Below the pieces are notes generated by a model. It was not told the DNA's origin. It ran no database searches and was given only the letters and a program-made list of their open reading frames with translations. From the NCBI RefSeq assembly GCF_000689395.1, contig NZ_HG966617.1, forward strand, positions 1,768,677 through 1,832,676: 64,000 nucleotides of DNA. The letters run 5' to 3'. The stretch comes from Candidatus Phaeomarinobacter ectocarpi (GTDB taxonomy: Bacteria; Pseudomonadota; Alphaproteobacteria; CGMCC-115125). This document shows, in pieces, positions 54,217-63,438 of this stretch. Every line of letters begins with the position of its first letter. Within the stretch, counting starts at the first letter, position 1. Both the position numbers and the translations under genes were made by a program.

Positions 54217-55380
54217 TCAATAGCTCTTGGGCAACCCGAGCACCCGTTCAGCCAGGAATGACAAAATGAGTTCCCGGCTGACGGGTGCGATGCGGGCAAT
54301 CATGACTTCGCGCAAATAGCGCTCCACATGAAACTCCTTGGCATAGCCCATGCCCCCATGGGTCATGACCGAACGTTCGCAGGCGGTGAAGCCCGCTTCT
54401 GCCGACAGGTATTTTGCGGCGTTGGCTTCCGCACCGCAGGGCTTGTCTGCGTCATACAGATGCGCCGCCTTCATGCACATGAGCCAGGCAGCCTCCAGTT
54501 CCGCCCAGCTTGCGGCAAGCGGATGCTGAATAGCCTGGTTCTGACCAATAGGCCGCCCAAACACTTCACGCTCGCGCGCATAGGTCGTGGCGCGCTCCAG
54601 CGCCAACTGCCCCAGCCCGACAGCCTCAGCGCCGATCAGGATACGCTCCGGGTTCAGTCCATGCAGCAGATATTGAAAGCCCTTGCCTTCTTCGCCGATC
54701 AGATCCGCCGCAGGCACCTTGAGACCGTCAATAAACAACGCATTGGAGTCGACAGCCTTGCGCCCCATCTTGTCGATCACATGCACATCCACCGCAGACC
54801 GGTCCATGTCCGTGTAAAAGAGGCTGATGCCATCCGTCGGCTTGCGTACATCTGCAAGTGGCGTCGTCCGCGCCAGCAGCAAAATCTTGCTGGCACTCTG
54901 GGCCGTCGACGTCCACATCTTGCGACCATTGATGAGGTAATGATCACCAATCCGCTCAGCGCGGGTTTCAATGGCCGTGGTGTTAAGGCCCGCATTGGGT
55001 TCTGTCACACCGAAGCAGCACCGCTCTTTGCCTGCAATCAACGGCGGCAGGTGGCGTTCCTTTTGCGCGTCGGTGCCAAACACAACGAGGGGCATCGGCC
55101 CGAACATATTTATGTGGATGGCGCTGGCGCCTGAGAAGCCCGCACCGGACCGCGCCACTGTGTGCATCACCAGGGCTGCTTCGATCACTCCAAGTCCCGC
55201 GCCGCCATAGGCCTCCGGCATCGCCGTGCCCAGCCAGCCGCCGGACGCTATGTCCGCAACAAATCCATCCGGAAAAACGCCATCCGTATCGCGCGCCAGC
55301 CAGTAGTCGTCCCCATAGGCGGCACACACCTTGGCCACGGCATCCACAATGGCCTGCTGATCTTCGGATAGCTCAAACAT
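54217..55380 (-). CDS. Acyl-CoA dehydrogenase family protein
   Basis: This 387-residue FAD-dependent acyl-CoA dehydrogenase has CFGVTEPNAGLNTTAIETRAE and WTSTAQSASKILLLART (flavin and substrate loops). It also shows FGRPIGQNQAIQHPLAASWA and the C-terminal MTHGGMGYAKEFHVERYLREV. The gene has GGGAAG before its ATG. It is convergent with the MFS gene and divergent from the MaoC-lyase pair. The substrate is likely a branched or short acyl-CoA judging from the neighbouring set, but that is an inference. Confidence 0.92.
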   Translation of the reverse strand: MFELSEDQQAIVDAVAKVCAAYGDDYWLARDTDGVFPDGFVADIASGGWLGTAMPEAYGGAGLGVIEAALVMHTVARSGAGFSGASAIHINMFGPMPLVVFGTDAQKERHLPPLIAGKERCCFGVTEPNAGLNTTAIETRAERIGDHYLINGRKMWTSTAQSASKILLLARTTPLADVRKPTDGISLFYTDMDRSAVDVHVIDKMGRKAVDSNALFIDGLKVPAADLIGEEGKGFQYLLHGLNPERILIGAEAVGLGQLALERATTYAREREVFGRPIGQNQAIQHPLAASWAELEAAWLMCMKAAHLYDADKPCGAEANAAKYLSAEAGFTACERSVMTHGGMGYAKEFHVERYLREVMIARIAPVSRELILSFLAERVLGLPKSY

Positions 55381-55450
55381 GGGTCTTCCCGGTTGACGTC
55401 GTCGATGGTCACGTATTTACAGTCATGCCCTAAAGAACATGAGGTTGGAA

Positions 55451-55915
55451 ATGGCTGGACTGTATTTTGAAGAGTTTGAGGACGGGCTGGTCATTGACCA
55501 TCCGATCCGGCGCACCATTACCGAAAGCGACAATACGCTGTTTTCGGCAATGACCATGAATCCGGCCGCCCTGCACCTTGACCATCACTATGCGGAAACC
55601 CAGACCGAGTTTGGCAAACCGCTGGTGAATTCGCTCTTCACGCTTGGTCTCATGATCGGCCTGTCAGTCCACGACACCACCATGGGCACGACCATTGCCA
55701 ATCTCGGCATGACCGATGTGGTGTTTCCCAGGCCGCTGTTTCACGGCGACACCATCCGCGTTGAAACAACTGTCATCTCCAAGCGTGAGTCAAAATCGCG
55801 ACCGACACAGGGCATCGTGACGATGGACCACGTGGCCTTCAATCAGCACGGGGATGAAGTGGCACGCTGCCGCCGTCAGGCGCTGATGCTCAAGAAACCG
55901 GAAGACAAATCCTGA
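55451..55915 (+). CDS. MaoC-family hydratase/dehydratase
   Basis: This 154-residue hot-dog-fold protein of the MaoC/hydratase-2 family should add or remove water on an enoyl-CoA. The catalytic segment lies near the N-terminus: [28 protein letters not shown] has the Asp and His of hydratase 2 (D...H) and is followed by [13 protein letters not shown]. The ATG at 55451 has GAGG upstream; an ATG at 55439 is possible. It ends with TGATG into the lyase gene. Related single-domain hydratases are paired with CitE-like lyases in C4/C5 acyl-CoA routes. Confidence 0.88.
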   Translation: MAGLYFEEFEDGLVIDHPIRRTITESDNTLFSAMTMNPAALHLDHHYAETQTEFGKPLVNSLFTLGLMIGLSVHDTTMGTTIANLGMTDVVFPRPLFHGDTIRVETTVISKRESKSRPTQGIVTMDHVAFNQHGDEVARCRRQALMLKKPEDKS

Positions 55916-56778
55916 TGCGGTCCCTCCTTTTTGTACCGGCTGACAGTGAGAAGAAACGCACCAAGGCGCTGGATACCCAGGCTGACGGCATCATCCTTGA
56001 TCTCGAGGACTCAGTGGCTGCAAGCGCAAAGGCGGATGCGCGCGCGGATACAGCAGCTTTTCTGTCATCCGGTGATCGAAACGGCAAAGCCATTGTCGTG
56101 CGGGTGAACCCGCTGGACGGTGACTATTGCGAAGCCGACGTTACGGCCATTATCCCCGCCCGGCCCGACTACCTGATGCTGCCAAAGGCCACTCCTGAAG
56201 GTGTTCAGGACCTCTCCGACGTGATGGCCGCCCATGAAACAAAAGCCGGCATGGATGTGGGCGCGATCGGTGTTTTGACAGTTTCCACCGAAACGCCAGC
56301 AGCCCTGTTTGCCATGGACGGCTACGTCCACGCGCCGGACCGGCTGGCAGGACTGTCATGGGGAGCAGAAGACCTGGCTGCCGAATTGGGAGCAACATCG
56401 AACCGGCGCGCGGACGGCACATACACTGACATCTTCCGTCTTGCCCGTTCTCTCACCCTTGCAGCCGCCAGGGCAGCGGGGGTTCTGGCCATCGACGGGG
56501 TCTATACGGACTTCAGAAATGAGGATGGTCTTCGCGCTGAACTGGCAGATGCAGTGCGGGACGGGTTTGACGCCAAGCTGGCGATCCACCCTGCCCAGGT
56601 ACCCGTGATCAACGAAGCCCTGACCCCATCCGCCGACGAAATTGCCCATGCCAAGGCCATCGTAGACGCGTTCGATGCGGCACCTGATGCAGGCGTCCTG
56701 TCACTCGATGGCAAGATGCTGGATCGGCCGCACCTATTGCAGGCCCGGCGCGTACTCATGCGCACGTCGCAACCCTGA
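55915..56778 (+). CDS. HpcH/HpaI-CitE-like CoA-ester lyase
   Basis: This 287-residue TIM-barrel enzyme is related to citryl-CoA, malyl-CoA and citramalyl-CoA lyases. The start LLFVPADSEKKRTKALDTQ, the acidic DGIILDLEDSVA (Mg-binding Glu/Asp) and VRVNPLD are typical. LSWGAEDLAAELGA and the ending with KLAIHPAQVPVINEAL complete the family pattern. It overlaps the MaoC gene by one base, so both act in one route: hydration of an enoyl-CoA to a hydroxyacyl-CoA, then cleavage to acetyl-CoA plus an oxo-product such as glyoxylate or pyruvate. The exact product is inferred. Confidence 0.9.
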   Translation: MRSLLFVPADSEKKRTKALDTQADGIILDLEDSVAASAKADARADTAAFLSSGDRNGKAIVVRVNPLDGDYCEADVTAIIPARPDYLMLPKATPEGVQDLSDVMAAHETKAGMDVGAIGVLTVSTETPAALFAMDGYVHAPDRLAGLSWGAEDLAAELGATSNRRADGTYTDIFRLARSLTLAAARAAGVLAIDGVYTDFRNEDGLRAELADAVRDGFDAKLAIHPAQVPVINEALTPSADEIAHAKAIVDAFDAAPDAGVLSLDGKMLDRPHLLQARRVLMRTSQP

Positions 56779-56922
56779 CCTTCCGCCGTACGGCCCAAAA
56801 TTAGCCATAGTCATATTGTGTGCGGTGCAGCATAGGTGTAAACATTTGGAAACAAAGGCTTTCCGGCGTTATGGTAATCGAAAAGCCACCGAAATCTGCG
56901 CTTTTCATCAGGGAATGCCAAC

Positions 56923-58662
56923 ATGCGTCGCTTGAATATCCAGGATTCAGCCTTTCTGACCGTCGAAACTGACGAGAGCCCGACCCACGTCGCCGGCCTC
57001 CAGATCCTTGAACTGCCGCCACGCTACAAGGGCAATTTCTTTCAGGACATGTTCGACCGGTTCGACCTGTCGGCCCCCCCCCAGCCTCCGTTCAATCTGA
57101 AGCTCGGCGGCGACCTTTCGCGTCTGGAGCTGACCCCGCGCTGGGTTGAAGATCAGGAATTCGACCTCGACTACCACATTCGTTTCGTCCGCCTGCCGGA
57201 ACCCGGCACGATGGAACAGCTGACGACATTCGTCTCACGCCTGCACGGCCAGCGCCTCGATCGCAACCACCCGCTGTGGGAGTGCTATTGCATCGAAGGC
57301 ATCGAGGGCAATCGCGTCGCCATGTACATCAAGGTGCACCACGCCCTTGTCGATGGCGTGGCTGCAACTGCGATCATGTCCTCGACCCTGTCGCGGTCCT
57401 CACGCAACAAGATGGACAAAGGTTTCTGGCAGATGGCGCCCCAACGCGCCAAGGTTCCTGCGAAGCAGCCGATCAAGCGGGACATGCTTTCCCTTGCAAC
57501 AGAATCTCTGGGTCAGGTAGCCGAAGGTGTCGGCACCACAACACGCACGGTCAGCGAACTTGGCGGACGCCTGCTGCGCGGCGGCTTCCACATGCTGTCC
57601 GGTGACAGCCGCGAAGCACCGCTTCCCTTCCAGTCGCCAAACACGGTCTTCAACACCACCATCACACGGCACCGCCGGTTTGGTGTTGCGACCTTGCCGC
57701 TGAGCCGCGTCAAGGATGCCGGCAAGAACCTCGACGCCACCATCAATGATCTGGTGTTGGCGATTTGCTCCGGCGCGTTGCGCAAATATCTTAAGCTGCA
57801 CAATTCCCTGCCGACCAAGCCACTGACGACCATGTGCCCGGTTTCTGTGCGGCCCAAGGACGCGGTGCAGGAAGGCAACTCGATCTCGATGATCATCACC
57901 ACGCTGGCAACCGACGTGGAAGATCCGCTGGAGCGCCTCGAGGTCATCAAGCGCTCGTCACGGGCTGCCAAGGACAAGGTCAACCACTTGTCCCGCGAAG
58001 CAGCGACCAACTACTCGCTGCTTCTCAATGCAGCCGTGCTGGCGACAAATGCCGTTGGCCTTGGCGGCACGGTTCCCCCGCCCGCCAACCTTGTTATTTC
58101 CAATGTGCCGGGTCCGCGCGAGCAGCTGTTCATCAATGGTGCGAAGCTGGTCGCCAACTACCCGATGTCTGTCCTGGTTCACAGCCAGGCCCTGAACATC
58201 ACCGTGACCAGCTACATGGACTCCATCGACTTTGGCCTGATGGCTGACCGTGAGACCATTCCCGACGTGGATGTCATGGCGGAAATGATCACCGAGGCCG
58301 CGCTCGATCTGGAAGAAGCATTTGAACGCAAGATGGAAACCCAGGCGTTCCAGGCATCTGAAGCCCTCGCGGGTCATAAGCGCCTGAAGGAAGCCCAGGC
58401 CGAGGCTCAGGCGAAGGCCGCTGCAAAGCGCAAGCGCAAAGCAAAAGCTTCAACCAAGAAAGCCCCGACTAAAAAGGCTGCTGCCAAAAAGAAGGCAGCA
58501 CCCAAGGCCAAAGCCAAGCGTGCGTCCAAGCCAAATGCAAAGGCAAAGTCTTCGCCCAAGGCAGACAACACGAACAAGGCTGAAACAGTGGCTGTCACAG
58601 CAACAGTAGACACGCCGGTGCCCACGCCTCCTGGTGAGACCTTCTCATCTGCAGCTGAATAG
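56923..58662 (+). CDS. WS/DGAT acyltransferase with a Lys/Ala-rich C-terminal tail
   Basis: This 579-residue wax ester synthase/diacylglycerol acyltransferase family enzyme joins fatty acyl-CoA to alcohols or diacylglycerol to form storage lipids. The active-site HHxxxDG is HHALVDG at residues 139-145. Later features are the NDLVLAICSGALRKYL helix and the PLTTMCPVSVRP and NLVISNVPGPREQLF segments. Unusually, residues about 497-550 are a Lys/Ala/Arg/Pro-rich repeat-like tail resembling histone H1 or PhaF, followed by an acidic/hydrophilic end to 579. Relatives of 450-480 residues lack it. Confidence 0.92.
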   Translation: MRRLNIQDSAFLTVETDESPTHVAGLQILELPPRYKGNFFQDMFDRFDLSAPPQPPFNLKLGGDLSRLELTPRWVEDQEFDLDYHIRFVRLPEPGTMEQLTTFVSRLHGQRLDRNHPLWECYCIEGIEGNRVAMYIKVHHALVDGVAATAIMSSTLSRSSRNKMDKGFWQMAPQRAKVPAKQPIKRDMLSLATESLGQVAEGVGTTTRTVSELGGRLLRGGFHMLSGDSREAPLPFQSPNTVFNTTITRHRRFGVATLPLSRVKDAGKNLDATINDLVLAICSGALRKYLKLHNSLPTKPLTTMCPVSVRPKDAVQEGNSISMIITTLATDVEDPLERLEVIKRSSRAAKDKVNHLSREAATNYSLLLNAAVLATNAVGLGGTVPPPANLVISNVPGPREQLFINGAKLVANYPMSVLVHSQALNITVTSYMDSIDFGLMADRETIPDVDVMAEMITEAALDLEEAFERKMETQAFQASEALAGHKRLKEAQAEAQAKAAAKRKRKAKASTKKAPTKKAAAKKKAAPKAKAKRASKPNAKAKSSPKADNTNKAETVAVTATVDTPVPTPPGETFSSAAE

Positions 58663-58694
58663 CACCCATCACAACGTGATCGCAGGGGGCTGGC

Positions 58695-60083
58695 CTAATT
58701 GGCCAGCCCTCCGGCACCACCGCGTCCAGCGAGGATGCGGAACCGCAGACTGATGACAGTCGCGGAGAAGACGCTGGCAACCAGGAACGCTTCAAGCAAT
58801 CCGATGGGCCCGCGCTCCAGATGCAAACCCAGATACCACGCCAAAGGCACCATGATCCCGAAGTAAGAGATCAGGTGGAAACCTGTCGGCACCCATGTTT
58901 CCCCCATGCCACGCAACGCACTGGCCATGACGGTCTGCACCGTGTCCAGCGGCAGAACCAGCGCAATGAAGGCAATCATGCCTGCAGCAAGCACGATGAG
59001 GTCCATGTCATCGCCATAGGCACCGGCAATGGGCTCGGCAAATATGATCAGGACCGCACCAAGCGCCGTCATCACCATCAGGTTGAAAGCAAGACCGGTC
59101 CAGCCGGCAACCGCCATCTGATCCTTGTCGCGCTGGCCGTAGTAGAACCCGACACGCACCGCTGTGGCCGTGCCAATGCCAATAGACACCATGAAGGCCA
59201 CGGCAAAGGCATTGAACGTCACGGCATAGCCCGCAAGCGCTATGGGGCCCATCAGCCCGGCCATCAACTGCATGATGGAGAAGGCCGCGTTCTCCGTGCC
59301 CAGACTGGCACCTGCTGCATACCCCAACTCACGCTGACGTTTGCCGCCGTTCCAAAAGGTGCGCCAGCTATCGGCAACACGGCGCCGAATGCCAAACATC
59401 TCTCCATCGCGCAGATGCCAGATGTACAAATTGACCAGCAGTGCCTGAAACGTCCAGACAGTGGCCGTGGCCACAGCAGAGCCTACAGCCCCCATGGCCG
59501 GGAATGGCCCGACACCGAACACCAGCATCCAGTTCGCCAGCACGTTGAGCAGATTGGCTGCGATCATGATGATCATGCCCGGCAGAGGCCGCTTGATGCC
59601 TTCAAGGAAATAGCCCCCCGCCACCGTCATCAAAAGGAATGGCAGGGCGATGCCAAGCACAATGCTGACCTTGCCGCCTTCAAGTGCCAGTTCATCTGAC
59701 TGCCCCGTGAGTGACAGGATTGGTCCACCGAAAACGCAGAAGATCAGACCAAGGCAGCCCAACCCGAAGGCATAGGGCACACCCCGTCGCCAGGCGGCGC
59801 CACAGGCAGGGTGCTCACCGGCCCCATAGGCGTTGGACGTGACAACCAACTGACCCATGATGCCGCCGAGCAAAAACAGCATCACAAACGCATAGGGCAC
59901 ATGACCAATGGCCTGAAATGCCAGTTGCTCTGACGAAAAATTGCCAACCATGACCGTATCCACCACTGACATGGTCAGCACGCCACCGCGCTGCACCATT
60001 GTGGGCGCCGCAAGACGCACCAGCTCGGATAAATGCGCGCGATAGAGCGCCAGACGCTCTGCGGAAAATGTAAAAAGGCTCAT
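58695..60083 (-). CDS. MATE-family efflux transporter
   Basis: This 462-residue, twelve-helix multidrug/toxin extrusion protein has the N-terminal LVRLAAPTMVQRGGVLTMSVVDTVMVGNFSSEQLA and a mirrored second half starting at about residue 250. Family signatures are present, such as VMLFLLGGIMGQLVVTSNAYGAGE and LNVLANWMLVFG. The first half also has a conserved proton/Na-coupling region. The substrate is unknown; the gene stands alone between the WS/DGAT gene and a small membrane protein. Confidence 0.9.
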   Translation of the reverse strand: MSLFTFSAERLALYRAHLSELVRLAAPTMVQRGGVLTMSVVDTVMVGNFSSEQLAFQAIGHVPYAFVMLFLLGGIMGQLVVTSNAYGAGEHPACGAAWRRGVPYAFGLGCLGLIFCVFGGPILSLTGQSDELALEGGKVSIVLGIALPFLLMTVAGGYFLEGIKRPLPGMIIMIAANLLNVLANWMLVFGVGPFPAMGAVGSAVATATVWTFQALLVNLYIWHLRDGEMFGIRRRVADSWRTFWNGGKRQRELGYAAGASLGTENAAFSIMQLMAGLMGPIALAGYAVTFNAFAVAFMVSIGIGTATAVRVGFYYGQRDKDQMAVAGWTGLAFNLMVMTALGAVLIIFAEPIAGAYGDDMDLIVLAAGMIAFIALVLPLDTVQTVMASALRGMGETWVPTGFHLISYFGIMVPLAWYLGLHLERGPIGLLEAFLVASVFSATVISLRFRILAGRGGAGGLAN

Positions 60084-60281
60084 GGGAACGGCCGCTATGG
60101 AATGATGCCGAGTCCGGCAGGGCTGCGCACGCTATCACGCAATCCATGCTGGTGAAGCCCGTTCCTGTCACATCGGCCATGCGTCACGCGTCCCGGTCTT
60201 ACCGCGAGGCTGTTGGAACAATATGTCGTGTAAACTTGTCTGGTATCGGAACAAGTGCTCACCTATCTCAGGTAAGGCCCC

Positions 60282-60317
60282 ATTCTGGTCCACAGGCCTA
60301 TTCTGGTCCGCAGGGAG
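60282..60317 (+). repeat. Two tandem 18-bp direct repeats
   Basis: ATTCTGGTCCACAGGCCT is followed directly by ATTCTGGTCCGCAGGGAG (14 of 18 identical). The second copy contains the GGGAGG ribosome-binding site of the gene starting at 60324. A slippage-derived duplication or a translational control element is possible. Confidence 0.5.
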
Positions 60318-60323
60318 GACATT

Positions 60324-60596
60324 ATGCGCACCAAACTGATCACGTTTCTTATCATCGCGGTTCTTGGCGCTGCTGGTGTATGGCAGATACTGCAGACCAG
60401 CCGCCCCGGCGCGATCGTTTTCGGCGCATCCATGCTGGTCGTAGGCATCGCCGTGCTGTTTGCACGCAGCAAAAAACCGTCGGCAAAGAAGCCTTCCGAC
60501 AAGATGCCGGGCCATGCCGTGGCACTTCGACAAAGCCGTGCCATGGTGCGGGGTGAGGATGGCGAAATTCGCGGACTTCCCGGCGGACCGGCCTAG
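60324..60596 (+). CDS. Small membrane protein (hypothetical)
   Basis: The 90-residue product has an N-terminal helix (residues 4-24) and a second (about 29-47), then a basic, Lys/Pro-rich cytoplasmic tail. A strong AGGGAGGA box and ATG at 60324 support expression. It overlaps the longest frame of the hydrolase gene but not its preferred start. No family recognised. Confidence 0.7.
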   Translation: MRTKLITFLIIAVLGAAGVWQILQTSRPGAIVFGASMLVVGIAVLFARSKKPSAKKPSDKMPGHAVALRQSRAMVRGEDGEIRGLPGGPA

Positions 60597-60648
60597 GCCC
60601 GTAGGCGACCAGACCGCGCCGTCCCACCGCCTTGAGGTAACTTCCTGC

Positions 60649-61560
60649 ATGACGTCCCCTGGTTCCACTCGCGTTACGAAAAAGACACCTCCTCCGTCGG
60701 CAGATGATCGCAAGCGCAAGTCGCGCTCCTTGCACACTTTGGGCCTCATCGCCGCCAGCCTCACAGGCGCCGCGCAATTTTCCGGGGCACAGGCTGCCGC
60801 AGAAAAAGATCTCTTCCGCTACCAGTGGAACGACACGCAGATGGTTGCCCAGCGCGCGGGTGACACAAACGGAACCCGAGTCATCTTCATTCATGGGACG
60901 CCGGGGTCTGCCGGAGCATGGGACGACTATCTCGCAGACGTACCGGACGGCTTTGAGTATGTGGCCGTGGACCGTGCAGGATTTGGTGAAAGCGGACCAG
61001 ACGATGCGGTGACGTCCCTCGCGGACCAGGCAGAAGCCTTGGTGCCTCTCGTTGACACGGCAAAGCGCGCGGGCGTTATCGTCGTTGGACACTCTTTGGG
61101 CGGACCGGTTGCCACCATGCTGGGCGTACTGCGCCCGCACAGCGTCAAGGCACTGGTGATTGTGGCTGGCTCACTGGACCCGGCCTTGGAAGAAATCCAT
61201 TTCATGCAGACGATTGGCGAATGGTGGGGCATACGCCACGTGCTGCCGCGCATGATCCGCAATGCAAACCGTGAACTGATGGTTCTGGAGGCCGAACTTG
61301 AAGCCCTCGCGCCCTTGATGGCGAACCTCAAAATGCCAATTCAGGTGGTTCACGGCACGCAGGATAATCTGACGCCATTCCAGAATGTGCCGTACATGGA
61401 GGCACATTTCACTTCTGCCCCCCTGACAGTGACCATTCTTGAGGGCCAGAACCACTTTTTGCCCTGGAATTCCAAGGCAGAAATTGATGCAGCCATTGAC
61501 CGGGCCGCCAATTCCAGCCAATCAACACCCTCTGAAAGTGAGCTTTCAGAAACGCCGTAA
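60649..61560 (+). CDS. Alpha/beta-fold hydrolase
   Basis: This 303-residue alpha/beta hydrolase has a twin-basic and hydrophobic N-terminus (residues 20-50: KRKSRSLHTLGLIAAS..., ending GAQAAA) resembling a signal peptide, so it may be exported. The oxyanion-hole motif HGTPGSAGAWDDY precedes the nucleophile elbow GHSLGG. An Asp appears in GTQDNLTP and the catalytic His in GQNHFLPW. The start ATG 60649 has GAGG upstream; longer frames reach into the small upstream gene. Esterase or lipase action is plausible; substrate unknown. Confidence 0.88.
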   Translation: MTSPGSTRVTKKTPPPSADDRKRKSRSLHTLGLIAASLTGAAQFSGAQAAAEKDLFRYQWNDTQMVAQRAGDTNGTRVIFIHGTPGSAGAWDDYLADVPDGFEYVAVDRAGFGESGPDDAVTSLADQAEALVPLVDTAKRAGVIVVGHSLGGPVATMLGVLRPHSVKALVIVAGSLDPALEEIHFMQTIGEWWGIRHVLPRMIRNANRELMVLEAELEALAPLMANLKMPIQVVHGTQDNLTPFQNVPYMEAHFTSAPLTVTILEGQNHFLPWNSKAEIDAAIDRAANSSQSTPSESELSETP

Positions 61561-61642
61561 CCTACCTGAAACGCGATTTGGGCGATCCTGCCAACACGGG
61601 TAGATTGCCCGCGACCTGATTCACTCCTGCGCCGGACACCAT

Positions 61643-62257
61643 ATGGACCTGTCCTACGAAGGGCTCCTGGCCCTCATCGAGTCGTTTTCCGACAACCAGT
61701 TACTGGTGATGTTGGCGATTACGATTGGCACCCTCATTCTTGAGGATGCGGCAACGGTGACGGCTGCCCTGTTGGCGTCAGAAGATGTACTGCCTCACAG
61801 CGCAGCGCTGCTGTCGCTCTATGTCGGCATTCTGTTTGGCGATCTGGGCCTTTACGGGCTGGGCGCAGCCGCAGCCCGTTGGCCGCGCGCCCGGCGGTGG
61901 GTGTCTGAACACAGAATAATGCGAGGGCGGGAGTTTCTCGAAGGCTCGCTCTTCGTCACATTGTTTGGCGCGCGATGTATCCCAGGCATGCGTCTTCCGA
62001 CCTACACGGCGGCAGGGTTTGTCGGCATCCCCTTCCCCCGTTTTGCCCTCTATGCAGGTGCATTGGCTGCCGGATGGTCCACCGGGCTTTACACCATCAT
62101 CGCCATTTTGGGTGAAACGGTGCTCAATGAACTGGGCCCGTGGCGCTGGGGCGTTGCCGCATTTGTGATTGCCCTGGCCATTGTGTTGCCGCGCGTTACA
62201 GAGAAAATCATCAAGAGCCGCAGTCAGAAAGCAGCTGCGCCGACTGATACGCCCTAA
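61643..62257 (+). CDS. DedA/VTT-family membrane protein
   Basis: This 204-residue polytopic protein has the SNARE-associated/DedA (VTT) fold with about five helices. The conserved glycine/acid-rich segment VGILFGDLGLYGLGAAAARW and the mark GARCIPGMRLPTYTAAGFVG are present; the Arg in this block is functionally important in the family. DedA proteins act as lipid scramblases or transporters for undecaprenyl phosphate and phospholipids. It is followed after 32 bp by an ATP-grasp-like gene, a pairing suggesting a shared role in a membrane or cell-envelope step. Confidence 0.85.
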   Translation: MDLSYEGLLALIESFSDNQLLVMLAITIGTLILEDAATVTAALLASEDVLPHSAALLSLYVGILFGDLGLYGLGAAAARWPRARRWVSEHRIMRGREFLEGSLFVTLFGARCIPGMRLPTYTAAGFVGIPFPRFALYAGALAAGWSTGLYTIIAILGETVLNELGPWRWGVAAFVIALAIVLPRVTEKIIKSRSQKAAAPTDTP

Positions 62258-62289
62258 CGGCGCCTTTTCTCTTGCACGACACGAAACCA

Positions 62290-63420
62290 ATGACCGGCAC
62301 TGCGATTTCTCCCAACCGCCCCATTCATGTGGGCATGCCGCCTCTGGATATGTCCGGTCCGCCGGTTTCGTTTTTTGAGTTCTGGCCGTCCTGGCTGTTT
62401 TACGCCCCCATCGCCCTCCAGTGGTGCTGGCTGGCCCTGCGCTATCGCGGGGCGGGCCTGGCGCTCCTCGCCAATCCGTCGTTCCCCGACGGCGGCATGG
62501 CCGGCGAAAGCAAACTCGAAATCTTTGACATCCTTGACGGCAAGGCAAAAGAAGCCACCGCCTGCTGGGTGCCCTTGACGCGCACGACTGCCGGCGAGAC
62601 CGGTGCCGCCACTGATCTGGAAACCGCTTTGTGCGCTCTGCGGGACAACAATATCGAGTTGCCCATTGTTGCCAAGCCGGACATCGGCTGCCGCGGCGTC
62701 GGTGTACAGCCGATCCGGTCGGTCGAGGATCTCACGACCTATCTCACCAACTTCCCTGCGGGTGCCAGCATGGTGCTGCAGGACATGATTGAACATGAAG
62801 CTGAGGCTGGCGTGTTTTACATCCGCCTGCCGGGCGAACCCAAAGGCTTCATTTTTTCGATGACGTTGAAGTATTTTCCCCACGTCATCGGTGATGGCGT
62901 TTCAACCCTCAAGGAGCTCATCTGCGCTGATATGCGCGCTGGGGTGTTGCAACACATTTACCTGCCTCGCCACACACACCGCCTTGACACAGTGCTGCCA
63001 AAGGGTGAGCCCTTCCGTCTGGCGTTTGCCGGCAGTCACTCCCGCGGCACAATCTTTCGGGATGGCGCGGCCTACATCACCCCACAGATGGAAGATGCGT
63101 TTGACGAAGTCGCAAAAAGCATCCCCGAATTCTATATCGGCCGATTTGATATTCGCTTTGAGAGCATGGAGAATCTGCAGCAAGGTGAAGGTTTCACGCT
63201 GATGGAAATCAACGGGGCCGGCGGGGAGGCAACCCACATCTGGGATCGCAAGACCACACTGCGCCAGGCCTACACCACGTTGTTTGAACAAAACCGGTTG
63301 CTGTTTGAAATCGGCTTCCGCAATCGCAAGCGCGGGTTCAAGCCACCGAGCATCTGGCGGCTTTATGACGCCTTCAGGCGCGAGCAGAACCTCTTCAACC
63401 GTTACCCGCTGACCAAGTAA
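62290..63420 (+). CDS. ATP-grasp-like ligase (hypothetical substrate)
   Basis: This 376-residue protein has the layout of ATP-grasp ligases. A hydrophobic stretch near residues 35-55 may anchor it to the membrane. VAKPDIGCRGVGV (nucleotide-binding loop) follows at about 130-142, and the C-terminal Mg ligands lie in FDIRFES and FTLMEINGAGGEATHIW. Relatives are often labelled D-alanine-D-alanine ligase-like but their substrates are not known to me. The start at ATG 62290 is uncertain; a TTG at 62272 is in frame. It follows the DedA-type gene. Confidence 0.7.
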   Translation: MTGTAISPNRPIHVGMPPLDMSGPPVSFFEFWPSWLFYAPIALQWCWLALRYRGAGLALLANPSFPDGGMAGESKLEIFDILDGKAKEATACWVPLTRTTAGETGAATDLETALCALRDNNIELPIVAKPDIGCRGVGVQPIRSVEDLTTYLTNFPAGASMVLQDMIEHEAEAGVFYIRLPGEPKGFIFSMTLKYFPHVIGDGVSTLKELICADMRAGVLQHIYLPRHTHRLDTVLPKGEPFRLAFAGSHSRGTIFRDGAAYITPQMEDAFDEVAKSIPEFYIGRFDIRFESMENLQQGEGFTLMEINGAGGEATHIWDRKTTLRQAYTTLFEQNRLLFEIGFRNRKRGFKPPSIWRLYDAFRREQNLFNRYPLTK

Positions 63421-63438
63421 ACAAGAGCGGGCGCGCGA

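Noticed and set aside
60460..60648. 63-residue upstream extension of the alpha/beta hydrolase
   Set aside because: It overlaps the well-supported small membrane protein gene and places the signal-like segment internally; ATG 60649 is better.
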